This document shows positions 16,838 to 24,331 of a stretch of 43,547 nucleotides of DNA, in pieces. A program made the translations under genes and the position numbers. The stretch is from Trueperaceae bacterium (GTDB taxonomy: Bacteria > Deinococcota > Deinococci > Deinococcales > Trueperaceae). Numbering within the stretch: position 1 is the first letter of the stretch; each line of letters opens with the position of its first letter. The stretch spans positions 1 to 43,547 of the forward strand of contig JAGQHN010000034.1 of the NCBI GenBank assembly GCA_020431825.1. Direction: 5' to 3'. The notes beneath the pieces are model-generated. The model worked only from the letters and a program-made list of their open reading frames with translations, had not been told where the DNA came from and searched no databases.

Positions 16838-17629
16838 TTATCCAACCGGGATTTTGTCCATTTCTAAATTCATAGTTTCAAGAACCTCAATTTGCTCAAA
16901 AATATCGTTTTGCAGTTGACCCGCTTCTTCGCTACTACCGCTTTGGGTGCTCAGATGCATGATTTGACTGTAAACGGTGCCCATAGCAGAAAGCGTGTTA
17001 TCAATTTGCAGTTCGGCACGCTCGAGGCTATCCTGAACATTTTCTAAGGACTGGAGCTGTTTTTCTTTACTGGCGATGGTTTTTTCTAGCTCGAGCCTGA
17101 CCTTGCCATCTTCATAGCGCAGTTTTTGCCTCAGGTTTTTTAGGTCTTCAGGAACTCTGGCCAGATCACGCTTTAAAATCGGATCATTTTGATAATTGTC
17201 CAGATTTTGTGCCAGCTTATAAATCATCAGAATCCAGTTATCCATCCTTTCAATAATGGCAAAAAGCTCTGGGCCAAGCTTGAGGTCACGCTCATCAATT
17301 TCTTTCAGGATAAGCAGGTGGTACTCGAGTGCCCGATTCACTTTGGCTTTAAGTGCCGGGTTGCGTAACCGTTCGGGTTGCAACTGGTCTAAAAACAAAT
17401 CTTCTTCAATGCTTTCGACGGTTGACCTGTCTCTAACGGTATTAATAATCAGCAGCGTTTCCGCTACAATACCCCCAAGCAGCCACATCCACCACTTTCC
17501 CGGAATCCAGCCAGCCCCCATCATGCTTAGGCTCGTCAAGACAAGCGTTAAGGCAATGGTCAGGGCGCTTTCGGGCCTAAAAAGGGCATAGGTTTCAACG
17601 GCTTCATTGGTTCTTGAGTTCCGGGCCAT
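16838..17629 (-). CDS. Membrane-anchored coiled-coil protein, unknown family
   Basis: I do not recognise a family. The 263-residue protein has a short cytosolic N-terminus and two adjacent transmembrane segments (about residues 20-40 and 46-64). A soluble, highly charged, alpha-helical domain follows, with a strong coiled-coil from about 145 to 210 ('LKNLRQKLRYEDGKVRLEL', 'ASKEKQLQSLENVQDSLERA'). It lies 25 bp downstream of the solute-binding/VWA gene on the same strand, so the two probably act together. The layout of two membrane helices plus a helical cytosolic domain beside a VWA protein recalls XpaC/TelA-type loci, but I see no sequence match that proves it. TAAACT 7 nt before the ATG suggests an additional internal leaderless promoter. 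Confidence 0.6.
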   Translation of the reverse strand: MARNSRTNEAVETYALFRPESALTIALTLVLTSLSMMGAGWIPGKWWMWLLGGIVAETLLIINTVRDRSTVESIEEDLFLDQLQPERLRNPALKAKVNRALEYHLLILKEIDERDLKLGPELFAIIERMDNWILMIYKLAQNLDNYQNDPILKRDLARVPEDLKNLRQKLRYEDGKVRLELEKTIASKEKQLQSLENVQDSLERAELQIDNTLSAMGTVYSQIMHLSTQSGSSEEAGQLQNDIFEQIEVLETMNLEMDKIPVG

Positions 17630-17636
17630 CAGCTGA

Positions 17637-17642
17637 AGTTTA
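17637..17642 (-). promoter_or_regulatory. Leaderless-type -10 (TAAACT) before the coiled-coil gene
   Basis: TAAACT is 7 nt before the ATG on the minus strand, within the 25 bp gap after the VWA gene. There is no ribosome site in the gap. Confidence 0.4.
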
Positions 17643-17654
17643 GCTTATTTACCT

Positions 17655-19418
17655 TTACTGTTCTGCGGAAATCGACAAATAGATATTGCTAATCGAGCTT
17701 GGATCGGCAGTAAAGAGTTGTCCAGCAGTGACTTTGGCGATGCGTGAGAGTACATCCTGGTCGGCACCTTCACCAAAGGCAATCGGGTAGATTTTTACGC
17801 CATCGGCTTCAGCCTGGCTGGGCAAACAGGTGGCAAACATCTGATTTTCTGTCAGAGATTCCACGGTGTCTTCACCGTCAGACAGTAAGACCACGCCGTA
17901 GAGCCGTTTTTCGCCAGCAGCTTCATCTTCTTGCTGCAACTGGGAAATGAGACTGGTTGCCTGACAGACCGCGCCATAAAGATTGGTAGCGCCGTCGGCA
18001 ACCAGACCACTGACCCTCGAGGCCAAACTTTCAGTGACATCACCAGCACGTTGTGGGGGCTCGAGTAGGGTCAGGCGGTCATTAAAAACGATCATGCCGA
18101 CTTCGTCATTGGCGTCTAAACGTCTTAAAAAGTCAGCAGTTGCGGTACGAGCGGTGCGTATGCGGTCACCTTCCATACTGCCAGAAACGTCAAAGACAAT
18201 AAGAATGGTGGCTTTGCGCTTATTTAGTTTAAAGATATCTATAACGGCTTCACTTATCGCCGCATTGGGGCTGGGCAGGGCGCGTACTGTAGCAGGACTT
18301 ACTCTGGGGTCTGTACCATTCTCAAGCGTCATGGGTTCATGCAAGGAAATACTGCTGTCAAGCGGGCGCAAGTAATTGTCAATAGCCAGTTCTTGCTGCT
18401 CTTTGGCCAGCAGATAATCTCTAAAAATGCGAGCGGCCTCGGCTTCTTCCGCACTGACCCAATCGGCATTATCCAGAATGCAGTAAGGGTGCTCGGCCCA
18501 GATGGTGCCGTTTTTGGGAAATATAAAAGCTAAGGGCAGGCTTAATTCATCACCGCGCTCAATATTAAAGCGAACAACATCGGCTTCCGGAACGGCTGCT
18601 GCGTGCAGGTAGCTGGTGCCTTCTTTAGCCATGAGTTCCAATAGCGCTGGTGCCTGACGACCATATTTGGCGGTGTTTTGCTCGAGGGTTGCCATAGCAT
18701 TTTGGACCTGATCGCTGTAGATTTCCTGAACCGTTAAGTCTGCTGAATTAGCGGCAACCCCGTAGACAAAACTGGTCATTGATAAAAGTCCAGAGTTCGC
18801 ATAGGCGGGATGGGTGTGCCCAAAGGTAAATTTGCCCCACTCCGGTCGGCCGTAACTGGCCCAGCCATTGGGGTCGGCTGCCAGCTTCACAATGTCATCC
18901 CAGCCAATAGGGGTGTCGGGCCAGCCGAGGGCCTCTGCCATAGGACGCCACATGGCAAAGCCAAGGGGCGCATAAATAGTTGAAGGACAGCTTTCTGACG
19001 CCAGCGGTTTATTGTTACGGGTTTGCCATGTTTGATTGGCTTGCTCAACCCAGGAGCCGTCCCCAGGACTCCAGGCAGTCGGTTGGGACGTGCCATCTAA
19101 AATGGCATTCATTGAACCACCTGACGTGACATGACTGACTTCAACAAAAATAGTGGAACCTTCTTTGGTTTTAAGCTTGGCATCATTAAACTTGCTGGCA
19201 ACCTGAGTTAACCAGTTTTGTTTGGTATTGGAAGATGCTACAGAAATCACCAGGGCATTGTTAGGAGTGGCTTCTGTTTGGGTGTTGGTCTGACCATTTG
19301 ACTGACTACCAGATGCAGGTGTGGGTGCAGGTGCTCGGTTATTAAAGAAATTATAGCCAATAATGACCGCGACGGCTGCCAAGATAATCAAAAAAAAGGT
19401 GCCTCTAGATCTGTTCAT
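17655..19418 (-). CDS. Substrate-binding plus von Willebrand factor A domain protein
   Basis: This 587-residue protein is anchored by one N-terminal membrane helix (about 7-24) and followed by a Pro/Thr/Gln linker. Residues about 55-380 resemble an extracellular solute-binding domain ('ALVISVASSNTKQNWL', 'AWSPGDGSWV', 'YAPLGFAMW', 'PIGWDDIVKLA'). Residues about 400-587 are a VWA domain with an intact MIDAS: Asp410-x-Ser412-x-Ser414 ('FDVSGSM'), Thr478 ('GATNLYGA') and Asp514 ('LLSDGED'). The VWA fold binds metal and partner proteins; the binding domain suggests it presents or senses a ligand outside the cell. It pairs with the membrane coiled-coil gene just downstream. TAAGCT stands 9 nt before the ATG, without a ribosome site. 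Confidence 0.85.
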   Translation of the reverse strand: MNRSRGTFFLIILAAVAVIIGYNFFNNRAPAPTPASGSQSNGQTNTQTEATPNNALVISVASSNTKQNWLTQVASKFNDAKLKTKEGSTIFVEVSHVTSGGSMNAILDGTSQPTAWSPGDGSWVEQANQTWQTRNNKPLASESCPSTIYAPLGFAMWRPMAEALGWPDTPIGWDDIVKLAADPNGWASYGRPEWGKFTFGHTHPAYANSGLLSMTSFVYGVAANSADLTVQEIYSDQVQNAMATLEQNTAKYGRQAPALLELMAKEGTSYLHAAAVPEADVVRFNIERGDELSLPLAFIFPKNGTIWAEHPYCILDNADWVSAEEAEAARIFRDYLLAKEQQELAIDNYLRPLDSSISLHEPMTLENGTDPRVSPATVRALPSPNAAISEAVIDIFKLNKRKATILIVFDVSGSMEGDRIRTARTATADFLRRLDANDEVGMIVFNDRLTLLEPPQRAGDVTESLASRVSGLVADGATNLYGAVCQATSLISQLQQEDEAAGEKRLYGVVLLSDGEDTVESLTENQMFATCLPSQAEADGVKIYPIAFGEGADQDVLSRIAKVTAGQLFTADPSSISNIYLSISAEQ

Positions 19419-19580
19419 GGTGGGTCTAGCTTAGCATGATAGGCTTTTGGCTAAACCATACTTTTTACGGATTCAGGTGAGGGTAGGGGTTTTGCTGGAT
19501 TTTTCACTCACGGGTTTTGGGGTCTCTTACTTTTTGAGCCTTATGATTTTCCTAAAGATTTTATGTCTTACAGCGAAAAG

Positions 19581-19733
19581 CTAGCCTTGATAAATCGCAG
19601 AGATTGCAGGTCGGGGCAATGGTTGCAGAGACTCGGCTCGAGCAGGTTTCTTGCGAAAAATAGAAAATAGAAAAGCGCTCAAGATAATAACAACGAGCAG
19701 GATAATCAGGGTGGGTAATAGGCGTAAACGCAT
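19581..19733 (-). CDS. Small single-pass membrane protein, 50 aa
   Basis: This short reading frame encodes a 50-residue protein with a basic start 'MRLRLLP' and one strong transmembrane helix ('TLIILLVVIILSAFLFSIF', about residues 8-26). A basic stretch 'RKKPARAE' and a Pro-rich tail follow. GGGAG lies at a proper distance before the ATG. The positive charge on both sides of the helix leaves topology open. No family is recognised. It competes with a longer overlapping frame (19561-19749) that lacks a ribosome site and has no hydrophobic pattern; this frame is much more convincing. The rest of the stretch 19419-19823 shows nothing else I can support apart from -10-like hexamers. Confidence 0.55.
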   Translation of the reverse strand: MRLRLLPTLIILLVVIILSAFLFSIFRKKPARAESLQPLPRPAISAIYQG

Positions 19734-19811
19734 CAGCTGCTCCCAGCATAGCAGGAGAGAGCCCTCGGTGTCAGGAGTGATGGTTGAAGAGGTGCTTTCT
19801 GAATTTGCTGC

Positions 19812-19817
19812 TAAGCT
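19812..19817 (+). promoter_or_regulatory. Leaderless-type -10 (TAAGCT) before the sulfatase
   Basis: TAAGCT is 6 nt before the GTG at 19824 and 9 nt before the ATG at 19827. No ribosome site is seen. It leaves open which of the two adjacent codons starts translation. Confidence 0.4.
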
Positions 19818-19826
19818 AGATAAGTG

Positions 19827-21275
19827 ATGCCGAAGTCGTCACCCACCGCACCTTTAGATAGACGGAGCTTTTTAAAGTACTCGAGCCTGAGTTTGCTTTC
19901 TTTGGCAGCAGCCTGTAATACTCAGAGCCTCCCCAAAGATCCTGATGATCCTAACAACCCAGACCCGCCCAAAGAGCTTTTGCACCCGAATGTCCTTTTT
20001 ATAGCGGTAGATGATTTAAATACCTGGGTGTACGGCAAGCCTGGTTACCCAAAGCCTAAGACGCCAAATTTTGATCGCCTATTGGAAAAAAGTACCCAGT
20101 TTAGTCAGGCTTACTGCCCGGCGCCTTACTGTAACCCGTCAAGGTCCGCAGTTTTAACAGGCGTTATGCCCTCAAACTCTGGTGTTTACCCAAATGAATA
20201 TCCGTTTAGAGATAGCCCGGTGCTGGCCGACTCAGTCACCATTCCGCAGCACTTTGCTGCCAATAACTATAAAGTGATGGGGGCAGGTAAGATCTTCCAT
20301 AAGCCAGATGAAGCCTCCTGGGATGAAGATTATTTTTATGATTACTTTGGCCCTTACCCAGATGAAAACACCCTGCCCCTGACGGGTATGCAGGAAACGG
20401 ACTACTATTTTGACTGGGGCCAGCTTGATATTCCTCTGGAAGAGATGGGGGATTGGCGCGCGGCACTCTGGGTTTCCGAGCAGCTAGCCCAGACTTACAC
20501 GCAGCCTTTCTTTTTGGGTTACGGGATTAATAAGCCCCATTTACCCTGGTACGCGCCTCCCGAGTACTATGAGCTTTATCCTTTAGATAGTTTTGAGATT
20601 CCGCTTATGAAAGAGGATGATCTGGCAGATTTGCCAAGCAAAGGTGTGGCAATTGCCAGACCTCAGGATGATCATGCCATGATCTTGAAATATGGCAAGT
20701 GGAAAGAGGCGATTCAGGCTTATCTGGCCTGCACCAGTTTCTTTGATGACTGTTTGGGTGTGGTCTTGGACACGCTCGAGTCCAGTCCCCATAAAGACAA
20801 GACCATGATTGTGCTCTGGTCAGATCACGGCTGGCATCTGGGTGAAAAAGAACACTGGCGTAAATCAACGCTCTGGGAAGAGGCCTGCAACATTCCTATG
20901 CTTATTTCTATGCCAGGGCAGACGTCTAAGCAAGACTGCTCGGCTTTAGTGAGTTCTATTGATCTTTATCCAACCCTGGTAGAAACCTGTCATCTTTCTG
21001 CCAAAGAAGGCTTGGACGGCTCGAGTCTTTCACCTCTACTCAAAGACCCAAATGCCCAATGGGACAAAGCAGCCATAACAACCCATGACTACAACCAGCA
21101 TGCGGTGCGTCTGGGTAAGTGGCGCTATATCCGCTATAACAATGGGCAAGAGGAACTCTATGACCGCGAAGCTGACCCCAGAGAGTGGACCAATCTTGCC
21201 TCTAATAGCGCTTACAGCTCGGTGATTGAAGACCTAAGAAAGTATTTACCTCAGGTCAATGTCAAGCTTGATTAA
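19827..21275 (+). CDS. Type I sulfatase (iduronate-2-sulfatase-like)
   Basis: This 482-residue protein is an exported sulfatase. The N-terminus 'DRRSFLKYSSLSLLSLAAAC' has a twin-arginine-like motif and a degenerate lipobox at Cys30. The catalytic domain starts 'PNVLFIAVDDLNTW' (metal ligands Asp62, Asp63). The active-site signature is 'CNPSRSAVLTG', in which Cys102 would be converted to formylglycine. 'IVLWSDHGWHLGEKEHWRKST' holds further metal and sulfate ligands. The spacing is that of iduronate-2-sulfatase-like enzymes acting on sulfated polysaccharides. A maturation enzyme is needed but not found in this window. The 3' end overlaps the convergent P450 gene by 4 bp. The start could equally be the GTG one codon earlier. 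Confidence 0.92.
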   Translation: MPKSSPTAPLDRRSFLKYSSLSLLSLAAACNTQSLPKDPDDPNNPDPPKELLHPNVLFIAVDDLNTWVYGKPGYPKPKTPNFDRLLEKSTQFSQAYCPAPYCNPSRSAVLTGVMPSNSGVYPNEYPFRDSPVLADSVTIPQHFAANNYKVMGAGKIFHKPDEASWDEDYFYDYFGPYPDENTLPLTGMQETDYYFDWGQLDIPLEEMGDWRAALWVSEQLAQTYTQPFFLGYGINKPHLPWYAPPEYYELYPLDSFEIPLMKEDDLADLPSKGVAIARPQDDHAMILKYGKWKEAIQAYLACTSFFDDCLGVVLDTLESSPHKDKTMIVLWSDHGWHLGEKEHWRKSTLWEEACNIPMLISMPGQTSKQDCSALVSSIDLYPTLVETCHLSAKEGLDGSSLSPLLKDPNAQWDKAAITTHDYNQHAVRLGKWRYIRYNNGQEELYDREADPREWTNLASNSAYSSVIEDLRKYLPQVNVKLD

Positions 21276-22510
21276 GCCAGCGTCAAGATAAAGTTGCGCA
21301 GTTCGTAGCCGCTGACCAGATCATTCCAGCTTAGCTCTGGGGCTTTTTCCATGCTTAAGCCCTCGAGCCTTAAGAGTTTGCTTAAGAAAATGTCGGTCTC
21401 CTGAATGGCAATATAGGCTCCAGGACAGCGGTGATTGCCATCGCCAAAACTCATGACCGGGTCGGGCACGCCTTTTGGCAGGGTGCGAGCAGGACAGGCA
21501 TGAGTAGGTGCTTCATCTACAATTTTTTCATCGGTGTTGGTTGCGTACAGGTGCAAGACAATGCGCGATCCTTTAGGAATGGTGTAGGTTTGACCCTCAC
21601 TATCAAGGCTTAAATCCTGAGTGGCGCGGCGGTAGAGCGTACCCACGACAGGCTCGAGCCTCAGTAGCTCATGCAAGAGTTTGTAGCGCGTTTTTTGATC
21701 GCCAGCCAGATATTCCTGTTTCAAAGCTTCATTTTCCAGCATATGCCAGGTACATAGACTGATAAATTCTCGTGTTGTTGCCATACCTGCTGAGGCAAAG
21801 GTGACGCACTCTGTTAGTATTTCAAGGGGTTTGTAGCCTTCAGACAGCGTATGACTGATGACATCTTCCTGCGGTGCTTTTTTGCGTGCCTGAATAGCAG
21901 GCTGGACATCAGTGAAAAAGAAGTTACCAACTTTCACCTGATTGACCAGTTGTCCCCAGACTTTAGCAAGACCTGCAGTGTCTTTAGGGGGTTGATGGAA
22001 AAAAGCCTCGATGCGTTTACTCATGCCGGGACGTCTCGAGTTCGTGAGGCCTACCACCTGGGCCGCGACCTGCACAGCCAGTTGCATACTCAAATCACTT
22101 AAATTGACCCGCTTTTCCTCTTTGATCTTATCAATCAGCTCATCGGCAAAGGCTTCCATAAACTGGCGGTACTTGCTGTCTGTCGTTGTTGGTGTAAAAA
22201 AGCGCGCCGTCTTGGTGCGCTGATCCCTATGAGCTTCGCCTTCTAGGTACAATATAGGGTCGCGCATGGTTTTAAGGAGGCGCTCGAGTTCCTCAGCATT
22301 AAAGCCTCCTTGTTTGGTACCTTCAGCCCTCAAGAGGTTTCTGGCTTCTGCGTAGCCATAGATATGCCACACGCCCTTAGCATCTTGCTCGAGCCCAGGT
22401 TTAGCCTGGTAGCTTGCTCGAGCCGTTTTTTGTGCTGCTAGTTTGCTATGGTCAATAGGGCAGCCTTGGGTTTTTGTTTCCTCTGATTTTTCTGCGATTA
22501 GGCTAGACAT
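21272..22510 (-). CDS. Cytochrome P450
   Basis: This 412-residue soluble bacterial P450 has the I-helix 'ASAGMATTREF' (about 240-249), the ExxR motif in 'ELLRLEPVVG' (Glu281, Arg284) and the haem loop 'FGDGNHRCPGAYIA', with the axial ligand Cys362. The I-helix 'AGMATT' replaces the more usual '(A/G)GxDT': the acidic residue before the conserved Thr is missing, which often goes with substrate-assisted or peroxide-type chemistry (inference). No ferredoxin or reductase gene is adjacent. An AGAAGG ribosome site precedes the ATG. The substrate is unknown. It meets the sulfatase gene tail to tail with a 4 bp overlap. Confidence 0.92.
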   Translation of the reverse strand: MSSLIAEKSEETKTQGCPIDHSKLAAQKTARASYQAKPGLEQDAKGVWHIYGYAEARNLLRAEGTKQGGFNAEELERLLKTMRDPILYLEGEAHRDQRTKTARFFTPTTTDSKYRQFMEAFADELIDKIKEEKRVNLSDLSMQLAVQVAAQVVGLTNSRRPGMSKRIEAFFHQPPKDTAGLAKVWGQLVNQVKVGNFFFTDVQPAIQARKKAPQEDVISHTLSEGYKPLEILTECVTFASAGMATTREFISLCTWHMLENEALKQEYLAGDQKTRYKLLHELLRLEPVVGTLYRRATQDLSLDSEGQTYTIPKGSRIVLHLYATNTDEKIVDEAPTHACPARTLPKGVPDPVMSFGDGNHRCPGAYIAIQETDIFLSKLLRLEGLSMEKAPELSWNDLVSGYELRNFILTLA

Positions 22511-22869
22511 AGCAACCTTCTTTCTTTAAACAATAGGTATTCAGTTTAGCCAAGAAAGAAAGGGCTGACTAGAGACAGCCATACCTTTGATTCAAGCCAT
22601 TTTTTATATCCAGATTAGGTTGCGCAACTTCTCAACTTTTCAGCGACTACACGTTTCAGCAAGGCTCTAAACACCATCCAGTTCTCTATATGACGCCTGT
22701 TGTAAAACCGTTTTGTCTCACTTTAGTCCCCAATGATGCTGCGGCTTCAAGACATCTATCTGCTTGAATTTAATCAGAAGCACTAAAATTTAATAGAGAA
22801 TTGTCCGAGCTCGAGTTTATCTACTACAGTGAATTTAAACTCATTTGGAACCAGGCAAAGGACTATGTC
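22511..22869. other. Non-coding stretch upstream of the leader RNA
   Basis: I see no convincing gene here. It contains one intergenic CTCGAG at 22810 and a weak TTGTCC-N18-TACAGT promoter-like pair at 22801-22830. The sequence is AT-rich with several stop codons in all frames. Confidence 0.4.
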
Positions 22870-22898
22870 TTTACAAACCTACTCATCTTGTGTAAACT
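22870..22898 (+). promoter_or_regulatory. Sigma70-type promoter of the structured leader
   Basis: TTTACA (22870-22875), a 17 bp spacer and TAAACT (22893-22898) form a good promoter. Transcription would start near 22905, just before the first hairpin of the leader. Confidence 0.5.
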
Positions 22899-22919
22899 AC
22901 TCAACGAAATGATGTCTTT

Positions 22920-23018
22920 AGCGCCGCGAGCGCTCTAACTGCGATATATAAAGGCAAGTTGCCTAAGTATATCGCTTGCGGAATGACCTTCCCGACAGGG
23001 ACAGGTCGTTTTTCTTTT
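22920..23018 (+). ncRNA. Structured leader or small RNA ending in an intrinsic terminator
   Basis: Three hairpins follow each other. H1 is AGCGC/GCGCT (22920-22934). H2 is a long stem GCGATATA/TATATCGC capped by AGGC/GCCT (22941-22975). H3 is GACCTTCCC/GGGA-c-AGGTC (22985-23007) followed by GTTTTTCTTTT, a textbook terminator. CCGCGAGCG (22924-22932) can also pair over nine positions with CGCTTGCGG (22973-22981), which would break H1 and open the base of H2, so two folds compete. The element has its own promoter and ends about 90 nt before the aminotransferase start. It could be an attenuator or riboswitch for that gene or an independent small RNA. I do not recognise a known class. Confidence 0.5.
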
Positions 23019-23060
23019 GTTAGGACATTGTTTACATCTGGAGTATGCGTGACACGTAAC

Positions 23061-23078
23061 AAAGCCCGTTCAGGCTTT
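23061..23078 (+). promoter_or_regulatory. Small hairpin before the aminotransferase start
   Basis: AAAGCC-CGTTCA-GGCTTT lies between the leader terminator and the ribosome site (AGGAAG at 23095). It could affect mRNA stability or be part of the same regulatory leader. Confidence 0.3.
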
Positions 23079-23106
23079 AGACCGTATGCCAACTAGGAAG
23101 TGCCTT

Positions 23107-24261
23107 ATGGATAAGCATCAAGAAGTAACCCTTTTAACACCTGGACCTACCCCCATCCATCCAGCGGCACTTGCGGCCATGCAGTGGCCTATGCGCAGCC
23201 ATATGGACGCTGATATTTTTGACTATAACGATCAGATTGTGGCTGATTTGCATCAGCTTTATAAAACAGGCCCAGGTGCCTTTGTTAGTTTGCTTTCAGG
23301 TACAGGGTCTCTTGGTATGGAAGCGGGCTTTGCTAACTTACTCGAGCCTGGCGAAAAGGTTTTGATTGTCAGTAACGGCGTGTTTGGCGAGCGCATGATT
23401 GAAATGTGTGAGCGTCTGGCTGCTCACGTGATTCCAGTACGCTTTTCTCATGCGCAGGAAGTAGATGTTGAAGCTGTGCGCAATATCGCTTTTGAAACAA
23501 GCCCTAAACTCATTGCTATGGTACACGGTGAAACCAGTACCGGGGTCATGAACCCAGTCGCGGAAATTGGGGAGATTGCTGCTGAAATCGGGGCGCTCTT
23601 TTCGGTTGATGCTGTTACTACTGTGGGTATGCTCGAGTTCGATATGGCTGCTTATGGTGTTGACTATGCCTATACCGGTTCACAAAAATGCCTTTCTGCT
23701 CCTCCAGGACTGGCGCCTGTTGCTTTTAGCGAGCGTGCTATGCAAACCATTGCCAGTCGTAAAACCAGAGTGAGCACCTGGTACAGTGATGCTCTCGGGA
23801 TGGAAGCTTACTGGGCGGTAGGTGCTAAAGGTCGCAAGTATCACCACACCATTCCGGTACAACTTCACTGGGCGACCGGGGAAGCGATTCGCGCGGCGCT
23901 GACTGAGGGTATAGCTGAGCGAAGCCACCGCGCCCATTTTGTTGGTGAAGCTACTCTGAAGGCGCTTCGCACCGTAGGATTTGAGGCTTTCATACCGAAA
24001 AAGTTCCGTTTGCCAACAGTGCTTGCCGTAACGCTTCCAGAAGGCTTAGATGATACTCAGGTACGTCAGGAGCTTAGAAGCAAATACTTTATCAGTGTGA
24101 CGGGTGGCCTGGGTGCTACCGCTGGGAAAATCTGGCGTTTGGGTCTTATGGGTGAAAATGCCCGTCCCCGCTATTATCATAGGCTTATGGTTGCGCTGGC
24201 TGAAATTTTGGATGCGCCGCAATTGCCCGACCTATTTGATGAGGTTTGCACGGTCGCATAA
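23107..24261 (+). CDS. Class V PLP aminotransferase (serine/alanine/ureidoglycine-glyoxylate type)
   Basis: This 384-residue enzyme belongs to the AGXT/PucG group of fold-type I aminotransferases. It has the N-terminal 'LLTPGPTPIHPAAL', 'LLSGTGSLGMEAG' contacting the cofactor phosphate, 'VHGETSTGVMNP', 'FSVDAVTTVG' with the PLP-contacting Asp, and 'TGSQKCLSAPPGLA' with the Schiff-base Lys. The group transfers amino groups from serine, alanine or (S)-ureidoglycine to glyoxylate; the sequence does not decide between them. The allantoinase locus 13 kb away makes a ureide role possible. The start at 23107 is chosen because AGGAAG precedes it by 7 nt; an ATG 21 nt earlier lacks this. Confidence 0.88.
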   Translation: MDKHQEVTLLTPGPTPIHPAALAAMQWPMRSHMDADIFDYNDQIVADLHQLYKTGPGAFVSLLSGTGSLGMEAGFANLLEPGEKVLIVSNGVFGERMIEMCERLAAHVIPVRFSHAQEVDVEAVRNIAFETSPKLIAMVHGETSTGVMNPVAEIGEIAAEIGALFSVDAVTTVGMLEFDMAAYGVDYAYTGSQKCLSAPPGLAPVAFSERAMQTIASRKTRVSTWYSDALGMEAYWAVGAKGRKYHHTIPVQLHWATGEAIRAALTEGIAERSHRAHFVGEATLKALRTVGFEAFIPKKFRLPTVLAVTLPEGLDDTQVRQELRSKYFISVTGGLGATAGKIWRLGLMGENARPRYYHRLMVALAEILDAPQLPDLFDEVCTVA

Positions 24262-24280
24262 TAAAGGTGAAGAGTCAAAA

Positions 24281-24318
24281 ACAAAAAAGGAATGGTCATT
24301 GCGCCATTCCTTTTTTGT
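24281..24318. terminator. Bidirectional intrinsic terminator
   Basis: A 13 bp perfect stem AAAAAAGGAATGG/CCATTCCTTTTTT (24283-24295 and 24304-24316) with an 8 nt loop lies between the convergent aminotransferase and tldE genes. It has a T-run on both strands. Confidence 0.9.
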
Positions 24319-24331
24319 TCAATCATTTTCG

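Noticed and set aside
19561-19749. A 62-codon minus-strand open frame
   Set aside because: It overlaps the 50 aa frame at 19581-19733, which has a ribosome site and a clear membrane helix; the longer one has neither.
22901-23092. A 63-codon minus-strand open frame
   Set aside because: It runs through the three hairpins and the terminator of the leader, has no ribosome site, and its composition is explained by the RNA structure.
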